A stretch of DNA of 64,000 nt from Massilia eburnea (GCF_009720745.1 NZ_WNKX01000003.1:248001-312000), one strand, 5' to 3'. Shown: positions 26,139-35,460, counted from the stretch's first letter. A program made the numbers and translations. Notes: generated from the letters alone by a model not told the origin.

Positions 26139-26848
26139 CCACCTGATCCCGAAATCAGCGCTGCAACCCATCTTGCATCAGGCTTTCGTCAGCGGGATGG
26201 TGCTAAGTTGCATAGAAAACTGCCCCCTTGGATCTCAACTAGGGAAGTAGTTCCGGTATTCGTCGCGCAATGAACAGCAACCATTCTGCCCACTAGATGG
26301 GTTGCGCTGGCGCTGAGTGTATAACTTTCTGTCCAGCGATCCGCTCGAATATCTGCAACGCTAACCAGCCTGCCTCACCTAGATCCCGCGATCGCGACCC
26401 AACGTATTCTGCCTGTCTGCCACAAGGAGTTTTCATACTTCTTGCGTACTGAGTTCAACAGCATTTTCTCTAAAAGACGCAGATCTTTGATTTAATTGTT
26501 AAAACTTCCCGTCAATACACTAACGACACGAGTAGCCCCTGCAGTACAAGTGCAGGACTCACCTTTTTCAATGCAGTTCCAAGGACCAGCACCCTTGCCA
26601 CGCTTACAGTTCGTTCCCTTCTTCCTGGAGTTTAGCGAAGGAAAGTGTTGCCCCGTAAATTGTCACGCGTCCAATTCGCCAGCCAGGCGGAGAAGATGTC
26701 TTTAGCACTAAGAGTAAGAAAACTGCTCTACGGCGCTCAATCCACCATTAACATTCCCCGCAACGAGACATTATGCGCCTTCGCGTCGAATACTCGTGGC
26801 ACGGGAACCACCAACCTGCCCAACGTGCCATCCAAAGGACACGATTGT
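26139..26848. other. 710-base AT-richer intergenic region
   Basis: Lower GC than its surroundings, with only short frames and none convincing. It is a boundary between the small TetR operon and the catabolic locus. I see no tRNA, insertion sequence or strong hairpin. Confidence 0.5.
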
Positions 26849-27760
26849 TCAGCGCACCTTCGACGCCTCACGCACCACATTAATTGCGCGATCCCGGAAC
26901 CATTGGTGAATGCGGTCGGAATTCCGCATCACGTGCCAGTACGCGAAGATCGGATAGGGTTTAAGGCCGAGCGGCAACCGCTTAACCACGATAGGCAGTA
27001 ACTCGGCCATCTTCAGGGCGTAAAAACGCGGCAACGTCAGAAGAAGATCTCCGGAAGCGACGATCTGACAGGCCGCAAAATGGTGCTGGCAAAAAAGACT
27101 AATCTGCCTCTGGCGGCCATCATTGCCAAGCAGAACATCCAGCGTATTCGGTTCTCCCATCGGCGAAACGCTGACATGGCGCGCGGCGAAGTATTCCGCA
27201 CGGGTCAGGCTCCCATTCGCCAGGGGATGGTCGCGGCGCATGACGACCACGTGCGACTCGTCGAAGATATAAGCGCTGGCAACGCGCGGCCCGACCCGGA
27301 TGCGGCGCTCAAACACCAGGTCCAACTGCCCACCGGCCAGGGCGCGCTCCACTTCATCCAGCGGCACGCGCCGGCTCGCCAGCTTGAGGCGCGGCGCTTC
27401 TGCCGCAAACGTGGCCGCCAGGGCTGGCAGCACCATTGACTCCAGCATATCGCGCGAACCCATCGTCATTTCGGCATCAAGCATCTCCGGCCGCACTTCG
27501 GCCTCACTGCGCAGGGTCCCTTGCAGACCTTGCAGATAGCTTTGCACCGCCTCGATCACCGCCAGCGTGCGCTCGGTGGGGACGACGCTATTGCCCTGCC
27601 GGACGAACAAGGGGTCGCCAAAGTGTTCGCGCAAGCGGTTCAACGCGTGGGTTACCGCCGGTTGCGTCAAATGCAGGGAGCGCGCAGCGGCCGTGATCCC
27701 GCCCTGCTGGTAAATCGCGTCAAGCACCCGGAAAAGGTTCAGGTCGATGCGGGCATCCAT
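26849..27760 (-). CDS. LysR-family transcriptional regulator
   Basis: A 303 aa LysR regulator starting MDARIDLNLFRVLDAIYQQG. The winged helix-turn-helix is at about residues 18-40 (GGITAAARSLHLTQPAVTHA) and the rest is a periplasmic-binding-protein-like effector domain. It is divergent from the acyl-CoA dehydrogenase operon 100 bases away, the classical arrangement for a LysR activator. Inverted repeats of T-N11-A type lie in between. Confidence 0.95.
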   Translation of the reverse strand: MDARIDLNLFRVLDAIYQQGGITAAARSLHLTQPAVTHALNRLREHFGDPLFVRQGNSVVPTERTLAVIEAVQSYLQGLQGTLRSEAEVRPEMLDAEMTMGSRDMLESMVLPALAATFAAEAPRLKLASRRVPLDEVERALAGGQLDLVFERRIRVGPRVASAYIFDESHVVVMRRDHPLANGSLTRAEYFAARHVSVSPMGEPNTLDVLLGNDGRQRQISLFCQHHFAACQIVASGDLLLTLPRFYALKMAELLPIVVKRLPLGLKPYPIFAYWHVMRNSDRIHQWFRDRAINVVREASKVR

Positions 27761-27771
27761 ATAAATTCCAT

Positions 27772-27802
27772 TAATGTCTTCGCATTATAAATATTCATTA
27801 TA
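27772..27802. promoter_or_regulatory. LysR-type binding sites in divergent promoter
   Basis: Two adjacent small inverted repeats lie between the LysR gene and the acyl-CoA dehydrogenase: TAATG-TCTTCG-CATTA at 27772-27787 and TATAA-ATATTCA-TTATA at 27786-27802. The spacing fits LysR recognition and activation half-sites. Confidence 0.55.
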
Positions 27803-27860
27803 TAGATTACCTGAGTTCGCGTACGCTGGTTTTCACCACAACAAACCTGGGCTTTAAATC

Positions 27861-29096
27861 ATGGACTTCTCCCCTTCCAAACGCGGCCAAGAAATGCTGG
27901 CACGCCTTGATCGCTTCATGCGCGAAGAACTCGAACCGGTGGAGGCGGAATATCACGCCGCCCTGACGGGCGGCGCGGACTGGCATCAATGGCGCCAGCC
28001 GGCAGTAATGGAAAAACTCAAGGCACGCGCCAAGGAAGCCGGCCTGTGGAACCTGTTCCTGCCGGAAGCCGAACACGGCGGCGCCGGTCTGTCCAATGTC
28101 GAATATGCGCCGCTGGCCGAACGCATGGGCCATTCAATGATGGCGCCGGAGGTCTTCAACTGCAACGCCCCCGATACCGGCAATATGGAAGTGCTGGCCC
28201 GCTATGGCTCGCCCGAACAGCAGCACCAATGGCTCGAGCCGCTGCTGTCCGGCGAAATCCGCTCCGCCTTCTGCATGACCGAACCGGCAGTGGCCTCGTC
28301 GGACGCCACCAATATGCAGGCGACCGCCATCGTGGAAGGCGACGAAGTCGTGCTGAATGGGCGCAAATGGTGGTCCACCGGCATCGGCCACCCGAATGTG
28401 AAGATCGCGATCTTCATGGGCCTGAGTGATCCGGATGCCGACCGCCACCGCCGCCACACCATGGTGCTTTGTCCGCTGGATACTCCGGGTGTCACCGTCA
28501 CGCGCATGCTGCCAAGCTTCGGCACCTTTGACGAACCGTCCGGGCACGGTGAAGTGGTGTTCGACAATGTTCGCCTGCCTTTATCGAACATCATTCTCGG
28601 CGTTGGCCGCGGCTTCGAAATCGCCCAGGGCCGCCTTGGCCCGGGCCGCATCCACCACTGCATGCGCGCCATCGGCGCGGCGGAACACTCGCTGTCGCTG
28701 CTTTGCGCACGCGCAGAGAAACGCGTCGCTTTCGGAAAGCCGCTAGCCAAGCTAGGCGGCAATGCCGACATCATCGCCAACCTGCGCATGGCCATCGAAC
28801 AGGCGCGTCTGCTGACGATGAAGGCGGCATGGACCATCGACACGCAAGGCGTGAAGGCGGCCATGAGCCTGATCTCGCAGATCAAGGTTGTCGCACCTGC
28901 AGTTGCGCAGCAAGCCGCTGATGCTGCCATCCAGATCCACGGCGCCATGGGCATGTGCGACGACACGCCATTGGCGGGCTTGTTTGCCTACGCACGGGCG
29001 CTGCGCATTGCCGACGGTCCGGATGAAGTGCACCGCGGCGTGATCGCCAAGATCGAGCTGAAACAGCAGAAGGCTGCGCGAGGAGAACTGGAATGA
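27861..29096 (+). CDS. Acyl-CoA dehydrogenase, ACAD10/11-like
   Basis: A 411 aa flavoprotein starting MDFSPSKRGQEMLARLDRFM. FAD/substrate segments FCMTEPAVASSDATNMQATA and RKWWSTGIGHP are present, and the C-terminal part has HGAMGMCDDTPLAGLFAYAR followed by IADGPDEVHRG. This subtype (DGPDEVH instead of EGT-like) is typical of ACAD10/11 relatives. The stop overlaps the next start (ATGA). With the kinase downstream it resembles the pair that converts 4-hydroxyacyl-CoA through a phosphorylated intermediate; that role is inferred from context. Confidence 0.93.
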   Translation: MDFSPSKRGQEMLARLDRFMREELEPVEAEYHAALTGGADWHQWRQPAVMEKLKARAKEAGLWNLFLPEAEHGGAGLSNVEYAPLAERMGHSMMAPEVFNCNAPDTGNMEVLARYGSPEQQHQWLEPLLSGEIRSAFCMTEPAVASSDATNMQATAIVEGDEVVLNGRKWWSTGIGHPNVKIAIFMGLSDPDADRHRRHTMVLCPLDTPGVTVTRMLPSFGTFDEPSGHGEVVFDNVRLPLSNIILGVGRGFEIAQGRLGPGRIHHCMRAIGAAEHSLSLLCARAEKRVAFGKPLAKLGGNADIIANLRMAIEQARLLTMKAAWTIDTQGVKAAMSLISQIKVVAPAVAQQAADAAIQIHGAMGMCDDTPLAGLFAYARALRIADGPDEVHRGVIAKIELKQQKAARGELE

Positions 29097-30163
29097 CGAA
29101 TGCAATTGCCGACGCGCGCGCAGTGCGCGATGAAGACCGCCTGGACACGGCGCGCCTGGATGCTTACCTGAAATCGGCCATCCCAGGCCTGCAGGGGGAG
29201 CCAGCGCTGCGCCAGTTCCAGGGCGGTGCGTCCAACCTGACGTACCTGGTCAGCTATGGCGACCGCAACCTGGTGCTGCGCCGTGCTCCTGCTGGCGCAG
29301 CGGCAGGCGCCCACGATATGCTGCGCGAAGCGGGCGTGATGGCGGCGCTGAAACCCAGCTTTACTTATGTGCCGGCCATCCTGGCGCGCAGCGACGATGC
29401 TTCCATCGTCGGCGCCCCCTTCTTTGCCATGGAATGCCTGCCCGGCATCATCCTGCGCAGCAACCTGCCGGCCGGCTTCCCTCTCGATGCAGCCGGCGTA
29501 CGTAAGCTGTGCACCAATGTCCTCGACCGCCTGATCGAACTGCAGGGCATCGATGCGACGCAACCGGCACTGGCGGCACTGGGCAAAGGCGAAGGCTATG
29601 TTGAGCGCCAGTTCGGCGGCTGGACTTCGCGCTGGCAGCGCGCGCAGACCGAAGGCACCGACGCCTGCGAAGACGTCATTGCCTGGCTGGCTGCGACGCG
29701 CCCGAAACAGGATTCCCGCCTGTGCGTCATCCACAACGACTACCGCTTCGACAATGTGGTGCTCGATCCTGCCGACCCGACCAAGGTGATTGGCGTCCTG
29801 GATTGGGAAATGGCCACGCTGGGTGATCCTTTGATGGACCTCGGCGGCTCTCTCGCTTATTGGGTGGAGGCCGGTGACGAACCAGCCTTCCAGGCGGTCC
29901 GACGCCAGCCAACGCACGCGGAAGGCATGTTCACGCGGCGCGAAGTGCTGGCCTACTATGTCGACAAGACTGGAATGGATACCGGCGATTTTGCCTTCTA
30001 TGAAGTCTTCGGACTGTTCCGCCTGATGGTCATCGCGCAGCAGATCTACCGCCGCTATGTCCTGGGCCAGACCACCAATGAGCAGTTTGCGAGTCTCGGC
30101 GTCATGGTAGGCATCCTGGCCAGGCGTTGCCGCGAAACGATCGCCGCCGGCGGGAGCCTCTAG
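29093..30163 (+). CDS. APH-type phosphotransferase (ACAD10/11 or LvaA-like kinase)
   Basis: A 356 aa aminoglycoside-phosphotransferase-fold kinase. FQGGASNLTYLVSYGDRNLV near residue 45 is the nucleotide loop, IHNDYRFDNVVLDP is the catalytic loop (Asp in HND), and GVLDWEMATLGDPLMDLGG gives the metal-binding Asp. The N-terminus (IADARAVRDEDRLD) is charged. Family members next to acyl-CoA dehydrogenases phosphorylate 4-hydroxyacyl-CoAs. The gene overlaps its neighbours by 4 bases upstream and 1 base downstream. Confidence 0.92.
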   Translation: MTNAIADARAVRDEDRLDTARLDAYLKSAIPGLQGEPALRQFQGGASNLTYLVSYGDRNLVLRRAPAGAAAGAHDMLREAGVMAALKPSFTYVPAILARSDDASIVGAPFFAMECLPGIILRSNLPAGFPLDAAGVRKLCTNVLDRLIELQGIDATQPALAALGKGEGYVERQFGGWTSRWQRAQTEGTDACEDVIAWLAATRPKQDSRLCVIHNDYRFDNVVLDPADPTKVIGVLDWEMATLGDPLMDLGGSLAYWVEAGDEPAFQAVRRQPTHAEGMFTRREVLAYYVDKTGMDTGDFAFYEVFGLFRLMVIAQQIYRRYVLGQTTNEQFASLGVMVGILARRCRETIAAGGSL

Positions 30164-30855
30164 TGGGCGACATATTCCTGATCCGCCATGGGCAGGCCAG
30201 TCTTGGCGCAGAGGATTACGACTGTCTCTCCGAACTGGGCGAGCTTCAGTCCGCTCTTCTGGGAAGCTGGCTGGCGCGCAGCGGGCGCCGCCCTGCCCGC
30301 ATTGCTGTTGGCGGCCTTCGCCGTCATGCGCAGACGGCGCAGGCCTGCCTGCGCGCGGCGGGGCTGGGCGAAATCCCGACTCTCGTACTACCCGGCCTGG
30401 ACGAATTCGATGCCAACGAACTGGTTGCCCAGGTGGAGGCGCAATCCGCATCCGGCGCTTCTGCGCGCGCTGCGCTTGCGCGCGATCCTGCCGAGCAGAA
30501 GGCCTTGCAAAGCCTGATTCTGGCAGCTGTCGACCGCTGGACAGCCGGAGGGCACGACCACGAATACAACACCAGTTGGCCCGCCTTCAGCGCCGCCGTG
30601 CGCGATGCCTGGGAGTCGCTCGCCACCACGCACGAAGGTGAAACCTGGGTTTTCACATCGGGCGGCCCGATCAGCGTGATCGTCGCTGCCCTCATGGACT
30701 TGCCCGCAGAACGCACTTTCTCCCTGTGCTGGCCGCTGGTCAACACCAGCGTCACACGCATCCGGCTTGGCCGGCGATCACGCCAGCTCATTACATACAA
30801 CGGGTGGCCGCACCTTGACGGCGCAGCAGAATCGCAACTGCTCACCCACCGCTGA
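30163..30855 (+). CDS. Histidine phosphatase family protein
   Basis: A 230 aa protein using a GTG start at 30163 that overlaps the previous TAG; CGGGAG is the ribosome binding site. The catalytic motif is FLIRHGQASLG at the N-terminus, and TSGGPISVIVAALM near residue 165 follows the second-half architecture of the branch. In this operon it may release phosphate from a kinase product or act as housekeeping; its role is unproven. Length is normal. Confidence 0.9.
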   Translation: MGDIFLIRHGQASLGAEDYDCLSELGELQSALLGSWLARSGRRPARIAVGGLRRHAQTAQACLRAAGLGEIPTLVLPGLDEFDANELVAQVEAQSASGASARAALARDPAEQKALQSLILAAVDRWTAGGHDHEYNTSWPAFSAAVRDAWESLATTHEGETWVFTSGGPISVIVAALMDLPAERTFSLCWPLVNTSVTRIRLGRRSRQLITYNGWPHLDGAAESQLLTHR

Positions 30856-30876
30856 ATACTTCTGAAGGGAACCAAT

Positions 30877-31650
30877 ATGAATCCATCCAATTTGTTCGAC
30901 CTGACCGGCAAGGTCGCCCTCGTCAACGGCGCCAGCCGCGGCATTGGCGCTGAAATCGCTCGCCTGCTTGTCGCTCACGGCGCCCACGTCATCGTCACCA
31001 GCCGCCGCCGCGATGACTGCCAGCGCATCGCCGATGAAATCGCCCTCGCATCAGGCGGTTCGGCCGAGGCGGCAGCCTGCCATATCGGCGACCAGGCCCA
31101 AATCGAAGCACTGTACGACTCGATCCTCAAGCGCCATGGCCGCCTGGACATCCTGGTGAATAATGCCGCCACCAACCCCTACTTCGGTCCGATTGAAGAC
31201 ACTAGCGTGGAGGCATTCCAGAAAACGATCGACGTGAATATCCGCGGCTACTTCTTCATGTCTACCCTCGCCGCGAAGCTGATGAAAGAGAACCAGGACG
31301 GCTCCATCATCAATGTGGCCTCTGTCAATGGCGTGATCCCCGGCCACCACCAGGGCATCTACTCGATCACCAAGGCGGCAATCATCTCCATGACCAAGGC
31401 ATTTGCGGCGGAACTGGCGCAAAAAGGTGTGCGCTGCAACGCCCTGCTGCCAGGCTTCACCGATACCAAGTTCACTGCAGCGCTGAAAGATTCGCCGGAA
31501 GTTCTTGGATCGCTGCTGGCGCACGTCCCCATGCGCCGCGCCGCCCAGCCATCCGAGATGGCCGGTGCGGTCCTGTATCTTGCTTCCGCCGCGTCAAGCT
31601 ACACGACGGGCGCGATCCTCAACGTCGACGGCGGCTACCTCTGCGCCTGA
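30877..31650 (+). CDS. Short-chain dehydrogenase/reductase
   Basis: A 257 aa SDR starting MNPSNLFDLTGKVALVNGAS. The cofactor motif is NGASRGIG, with NNAATNPYFG, catalytic Ser in NVASVNG and YSITK (Tyr-x3-Lys). It probably oxidises a hydroxyacyl-CoA or an alcohol intermediate. Last gene of the plus-strand operon. Its 3' end overlaps the opposite-strand gene by 57 bases (31594-31650). Confidence 0.93.
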   Translation: MNPSNLFDLTGKVALVNGASRGIGAEIARLLVAHGAHVIVTSRRRDDCQRIADEIALASGGSAEAAACHIGDQAQIEALYDSILKRHGRLDILVNNAATNPYFGPIEDTSVEAFQKTIDVNIRGYFFMSTLAAKLMKENQDGSIINVASVNGVIPGHHQGIYSITKAAIISMTKAFAAELAQKGVRCNALLPGFTDTKFTAALKDSPEVLGSLLAHVPMRRAAQPSEMAGAVLYLASAASSYTTGAILNVDGGYLCA

Positions 31651-32793
31651 CCCGTCAACCTGGTCGGCCAGCATTTCGCCGGTGAGCGATTGCAGGCCGA
31701 TGCCGTGTCCGCAGCACACCGACGTCGACACCACGTTCCCGCTGACGGTGATCATGGGCAGCGTCGTATTGGCCAGGCTGGCGTAACCGCTCCAGCGCGA
31801 CACGACCGGCGCGCCGCGCAGCGCGGGAAAACGGTCGTACAAGCGGCCCACGATTTCAGACAGGTCCGCATGGCTCGGAGTGGATGGAATCGGTAGGCCA
31901 TAGGCGTCATTCAGGCGCTTGGCCGTCGCCACCAACGTGTTGCGCGGCGTGATACGAAAACTCTCCATGGCCCAGCGCGGCGCGAGCACGCCCAGGCGCC
32001 GGGGTAAGTCCAGGGTCGCCAACTGGTCTTCCGACAAAGGCCCCACTTCGACAGCGGTAGCGCGCAGTGTTGCCATACCGGCGGGTAGCATTCCAAGCCG
32101 CGGTGAATAGGCATTGGTCGCAAAAACCAATGTCGGAGCCCTGGCCTTGCCCAACGGTGTTTTCACGGTGACGCGCCCCCCATCTTCGAAAGACAGCATC
32201 GGGGTCCCTTCGTATAGCTTGATCCCTGCCTCCAGTACAGCGCGCCGCAGGCCAGCCACGTACATGCCGGGATCCAGCGTGCCGCCATCGGGTGTGCAAA
32301 TCGCGGAGACGAACGCCGGTCCCTGCAGCGCACGCAGGCTATCCTGGTCCAGCAACAGGACACGCGCACCGAAAGCGATTCCCGCATACGCATCCTTTGC
32401 CAGCAGCGGCTCCTCCGAAGGACGGAAGCTGCCGCGCATCATGCCGCCAGCGGAGTAGCCGCAATCTATGCCGTATCTTCGCAACTGGTCCTCCACATAT
32501 GCCACACCTTTGTCATAGATTCCAACGACTCGCGCCGCTTCGACGAAGCCGACACGCCGGTCAAGCAAGTCATATTCAAGCTGGATGCTGCCGGCGAGAT
32601 AGCCGGCATTGCGTCCGTTGGCGCCTGCGCCGGCAAATTCCTGCTCCAGCAGGATTACCTTTGCGCCCCGTTCGTGGAATTCAAGGGCGGCGGACAACCC
32701 CGGGATACCGCCGCCGACTATGATGACATCCCCCTCAACCATGCCTTCGAGCCGCTTCTGTAAATCCGCTGGCGCATCCATCCAAGTATTCAT
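31594..32793 (-). CDS. FAD-dependent oxidoreductase, DAO family (PuuB-like)
   Basis: A 399 aa flavoprotein starting MNTWMDAPADLQKRLEGMVE. The dinucleotide motif is VIIVGGGIPGLSAALEFHER, with GANGRNAGYLAGS after it, as in gamma-glutamylputrescine-oxidase-like DAO enzymes. It is paralogous to the protein encoded by 32881-34206. It is the last gene of the long minus-strand run and lies directly behind an intrinsic terminator (32804-32837). It probably oxidises an amine or amino-acid-like intermediate in the cytoplasm. Confidence 0.92.
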   Translation of the reverse strand: MNTWMDAPADLQKRLEGMVEGDVIIVGGGIPGLSAALEFHERGAKVILLEQEFAGAGANGRNAGYLAGSIQLEYDLLDRRVGFVEAARVVGIYDKGVAYVEDQLRRYGIDCGYSAGGMMRGSFRPSEEPLLAKDAYAGIAFGARVLLLDQDSLRALQGPAFVSAICTPDGGTLDPGMYVAGLRRAVLEAGIKLYEGTPMLSFEDGGRVTVKTPLGKARAPTLVFATNAYSPRLGMLPAGMATLRATAVEVGPLSEDQLATLDLPRRLGVLAPRWAMESFRITPRNTLVATAKRLNDAYGLPIPSTPSHADLSEIVGRLYDRFPALRGAPVVSRWSGYASLANTTLPMITVSGNVVSTSVCCGHGIGLQSLTGEMLADQVDGSGAEVAAVDVEDRARRVA

Positions 32794-32803
32794 TTCAAAC
32801 CTC

Positions 32804-32837
32804 AGAAAAAAAAGGCCCGGCAAACCGCGCCGGGCCT
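32804..32837 (-). terminator. Intrinsic terminator between the two DAO genes
   Basis: On the minus strand AGGCCCGGC and GCCGGGCCT (9-base arms, 7-base loop) are followed by a run of eight T. The T-run ends 10 bases before the next start codon at 32793, leaving room only for a GAGG ribosome binding site. Read-through, not a new promoter, must feed the gene behind it. Confidence 0.85.
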
Positions 32838-32880
32838 GAACCACCCAAGATGGTGGGAGACACTACCGGTTACTACAACA

Positions 32881-34206
32881 TTAGTTTTGACGCGCCCTTC
32901 TGTTCACACTTGCGTCGAGCATTCCAGTCAATGCCAGCGCAGACTTGATCGCGCACCATTGCAGTGGCTCTGGCAAGGTTGTCGGCGTCTTATGCTGCAA
33001 AGCCGTCATCAAAGGATGGTCGATACCACCGATGCGCTCGGCCAACAGCAATCCCATCATGGACTGTGTGGCCACGCCATGGCCTGAGCAGCCCGCGGTA
33101 TAGAGCACATTGCCGGCGTCACCGCTTGCCCCAACAACAGGCAAAGCGTCATAGGCCATGCTCACGTATCCGCTCCAGCAGGCGCGGATGCCGATACCGC
33201 GCAGGCCCGGGAAGCGCTCGTGCAGCCCTTCCTCCAACGCCGCATATGCCGCGTGATCCGGCACGTTCGGCGTTTTCGAGCCGTAGGCATAGTTGAGCTG
33301 CTTGGTCGTCGTCACGATCGTGTTACGGGCAGTGAGGCGATGGCTTTCCATCGTCCAGTGCGGGGTGACGATACCCTCGCGTCCTTGCCAGCCCAATGCT
33401 GCCAGCTGTTCGGCCGACAATGGCTCCGTCTCCAATGCCGAAACCCGGATTGGCGCGACCTTGTCCTTCAACAGACCCAATTGCGGCGTATAGGCATTTG
33501 TAGCGAGCACCAAGAAAGGCGCGCTGGCGCTTCCCTTCGCTGTTACTGCCTTGACCGTCGCGCCGGTTGTAAATGAATGCATCCCGGAGTTTTCATATAT
33601 CTTCACTCCCGCCCGCAATGCCGCACGCCGCAAGCCGAGCACATACTTTCCGGGATCGAGCGTGCCACCGCGCGGCGCGTAACAACCAAACAGGAAAGCC
33701 GGCGGAATGCCACGCGCCCGCAGCGCGGCGGAATCAAGGAACTCGGAATAACTCCCCAGTTCCAGGCCGGTTTGCATGTCCTTGCGCAGCTTAGCCTCCT
33801 GCGAGGCGTGGACAGCTGCGCGAAGGATGCCGGACTGGTTGTAGTCGCAGTCGATGCCATATTCGCGCAGCTTGCGCTCCACATAGCTCACACCCTGGTC
33901 ATAGAATTCGACGATACCTTTGGAACGCTCATGGCCTATGCGTTTGTGGAACATGTCAAACTCGATGCCTGCACTTCCTGCAAGGTAACCAGCATTGCGG
34001 CCGCTGGCGCCGAAGCCGCCGAAGTCACGTTCCAGCACAACGACTTTCGCGCCCCGCGCCCTGAGTTCCAGTGCAGTGTTCAAGCCTGCAAAGCCGGCAC
34101 CTACCACCACGACATCGGCGCTGACATGGCTATCCAGTTCCGGCTGCAGGTCTGATGGGGCTTCCAGCCAGCCTCCGATAGGGCGATATCGATTTGTCGT
34201 TTCCAT
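32881..34206 (-). CDS. FAD-dependent oxidoreductase, DAO family (PuuB-like)
   Basis: A 441 aa flavoprotein starting METTNRYRPIGGWLEAPSDL. Dinucleotide motif VVVVGAGFAGLNTALELRAR, then FGASGRNAGYLAGSAGIEFD. It shares its plan with the 31594-32793 protein and carries a C-terminal basic extension (about residues 405-441) the paralogue lacks. The stop lies 3 bases before the 3' terminator region and its start is 3 bases after the thiolase stop, so the two are translationally linked. Likely oxidises an amine-type substrate, reducing oxygen or a carrier. Confidence 0.93.
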   Translation of the reverse strand: METTNRYRPIGGWLEAPSDLQPELDSHVSADVVVVGAGFAGLNTALELRARGAKVVVLERDFGGFGASGRNAGYLAGSAGIEFDMFHKRIGHERSKGIVEFYDQGVSYVERKLREYGIDCDYNQSGILRAAVHASQEAKLRKDMQTGLELGSYSEFLDSAALRARGIPPAFLFGCYAPRGGTLDPGKYVLGLRRAALRAGVKIYENSGMHSFTTGATVKAVTAKGSASAPFLVLATNAYTPQLGLLKDKVAPIRVSALETEPLSAEQLAALGWQGREGIVTPHWTMESHRLTARNTIVTTTKQLNYAYGSKTPNVPDHAAYAALEEGLHERFPGLRGIGIRACWSGYVSMAYDALPVVGASGDAGNVLYTAGCSGHGVATQSMMGLLLAERIGGIDHPLMTALQHKTPTTLPEPLQWCAIKSALALTGMLDASVNRRARQN

Positions 34207-34208
34207 GA

Positions 34209-35450
34209 TTAGTCCTTGCTCAAAATATGAATCGCCAGTGCAGCTTCTTCCACGCCCTGCAGGCCGCCGCCGTTTTCCTGGATGGCGTGGCGCGCCCCCT
34301 GCACCTGGCGCGCTCCTGCCTCACCGCGCAATTGCGTGACCAGCTCGAACAACTGGCCGATGCCTGTAGCGCCGAGCGGATGCCCTTTCGATTCCAGGCC
34401 ACCAGAGGTGTTGATCGGGACACGTCCACCGAGCGTGAAGTCGCCGCGTTCGGCCGCAGGGCCGCCCTCACCCAATGGCGCCAGGCCGAGGTTTTCAGCC
34501 TGGATGATTTCGCCCATGGCGGACGCATCGTGTACCTCGGCGACATGCATGTCCTGCGGTCCCAGGCCCGCCTGCGCGTACGCCTGCAACGCGGCGAGAT
34601 GGCCGATGTTCAGCTGTGGCTGATCAATACGGCGGTGAGTGAAACTACGGATCACGCTGGCCGCGACACGGATGCACCGGCTGCGGTCCGCGCCGATACG
34701 GCGCAGGCCCTCTTCGGTACACAGGATCGCGGCAGCGGCGCCGTCCGATACCGGGGCGCACATGGGCAATGTGATCGGATAGGTGATCGGCGGGGCGGCC
34801 AGCACTTCGTCAATCGTGAACGCCTGGCGGAATTGCGCGTACGGGTTATGCACCGAATGCTGGTGGTTCTTTGCTGATACGGCGGCAATCTGCCTTTGTG
34901 TCGTGCCGTAAGTCGCCATGTGATGGCGGCACATGGCGGCATAGATCTTCATGAAGCGGCTGTATGGCCGTTCCGATTCCGATCCCGGCGGCGGTTCGAT
35001 ACCCTCGCCCAGCCGGGCAAGCGTGGCGAAGTTTTCTTCAACGCGTGAGACATCCCAGCCGGCTTCGAACAGGGCCAGTGACTTTGCCTTGTCCGCTACC
35101 ACCATCTTTTCCGCCCCGAGCGCGAGCGCCACGTCGCAGGCCCCTGCTTTCAGGCTCTGAATCGCGAGGTGCACCGCGCTGCTGCCGGAGGCGCAGGCAT
35201 TTTCGACATTGATGACTGGAATGCCTTCAATACCGATCTTGCTGAACACAACCTGGCCCGGAATCGACAACTGGCCATGCAATGGGCCGCCTGTGATGCC
35301 GGAATAATAAGCGGTGCCAATGTCCTGTGCGCAGCAGCCTGCGTCCTTCAGCGCGCCCTGCAGCGCCTCGTCCGCCAGGCTTTCGACGCTGCGTTCGATA
35401 TGGCGCCCGAACACCGTCATCGCAATGCCGGCGATATAGATATTACTCAT
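34209..35450 (-). CDS. Thiolase-family acyltransferase
   Basis: A 413 aa protein starting MSNIYIAGIAMTVFGRHIER. The nucleophile is in ENACASGSSAVHLA, and the C-terminal active-site part is NTSGGLESKGHPLGATG. The usual C-terminal CxG motif is not evident; the equivalent place reads QENGGG, as in SCP-x/lipid-transfer-type thiolases. It may catalyse thiolytic or retro-Claisen chain shortening. It lies 10 bases downstream of the acyl-CoA ligase on the same strand. Confidence 0.92.
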   Translation of the reverse strand: MSNIYIAGIAMTVFGRHIERSVESLADEALQGALKDAGCCAQDIGTAYYSGITGGPLHGQLSIPGQVVFSKIGIEGIPVINVENACASGSSAVHLAIQSLKAGACDVALALGAEKMVVADKAKSLALFEAGWDVSRVEENFATLARLGEGIEPPPGSESERPYSRFMKIYAAMCRHHMATYGTTQRQIAAVSAKNHQHSVHNPYAQFRQAFTIDEVLAAPPITYPITLPMCAPVSDGAAAAILCTEEGLRRIGADRSRCIRVAASVIRSFTHRRIDQPQLNIGHLAALQAYAQAGLGPQDMHVAEVHDASAMGEIIQAENLGLAPLGEGGPAAERGDFTLGGRVPINTSGGLESKGHPLGATGIGQLFELVTQLRGEAGARQVQGARHAIQENGGGLQGVEEAALAIHILSKD

Positions 35451-35460
35451 AACCCGTTCC

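Noticed and set aside
28988..30451. 487 aa minus frame
   Set aside because: Antisense to the acyl-CoA dehydrogenase and kinase genes, whose motifs and overlaps are unambiguous.
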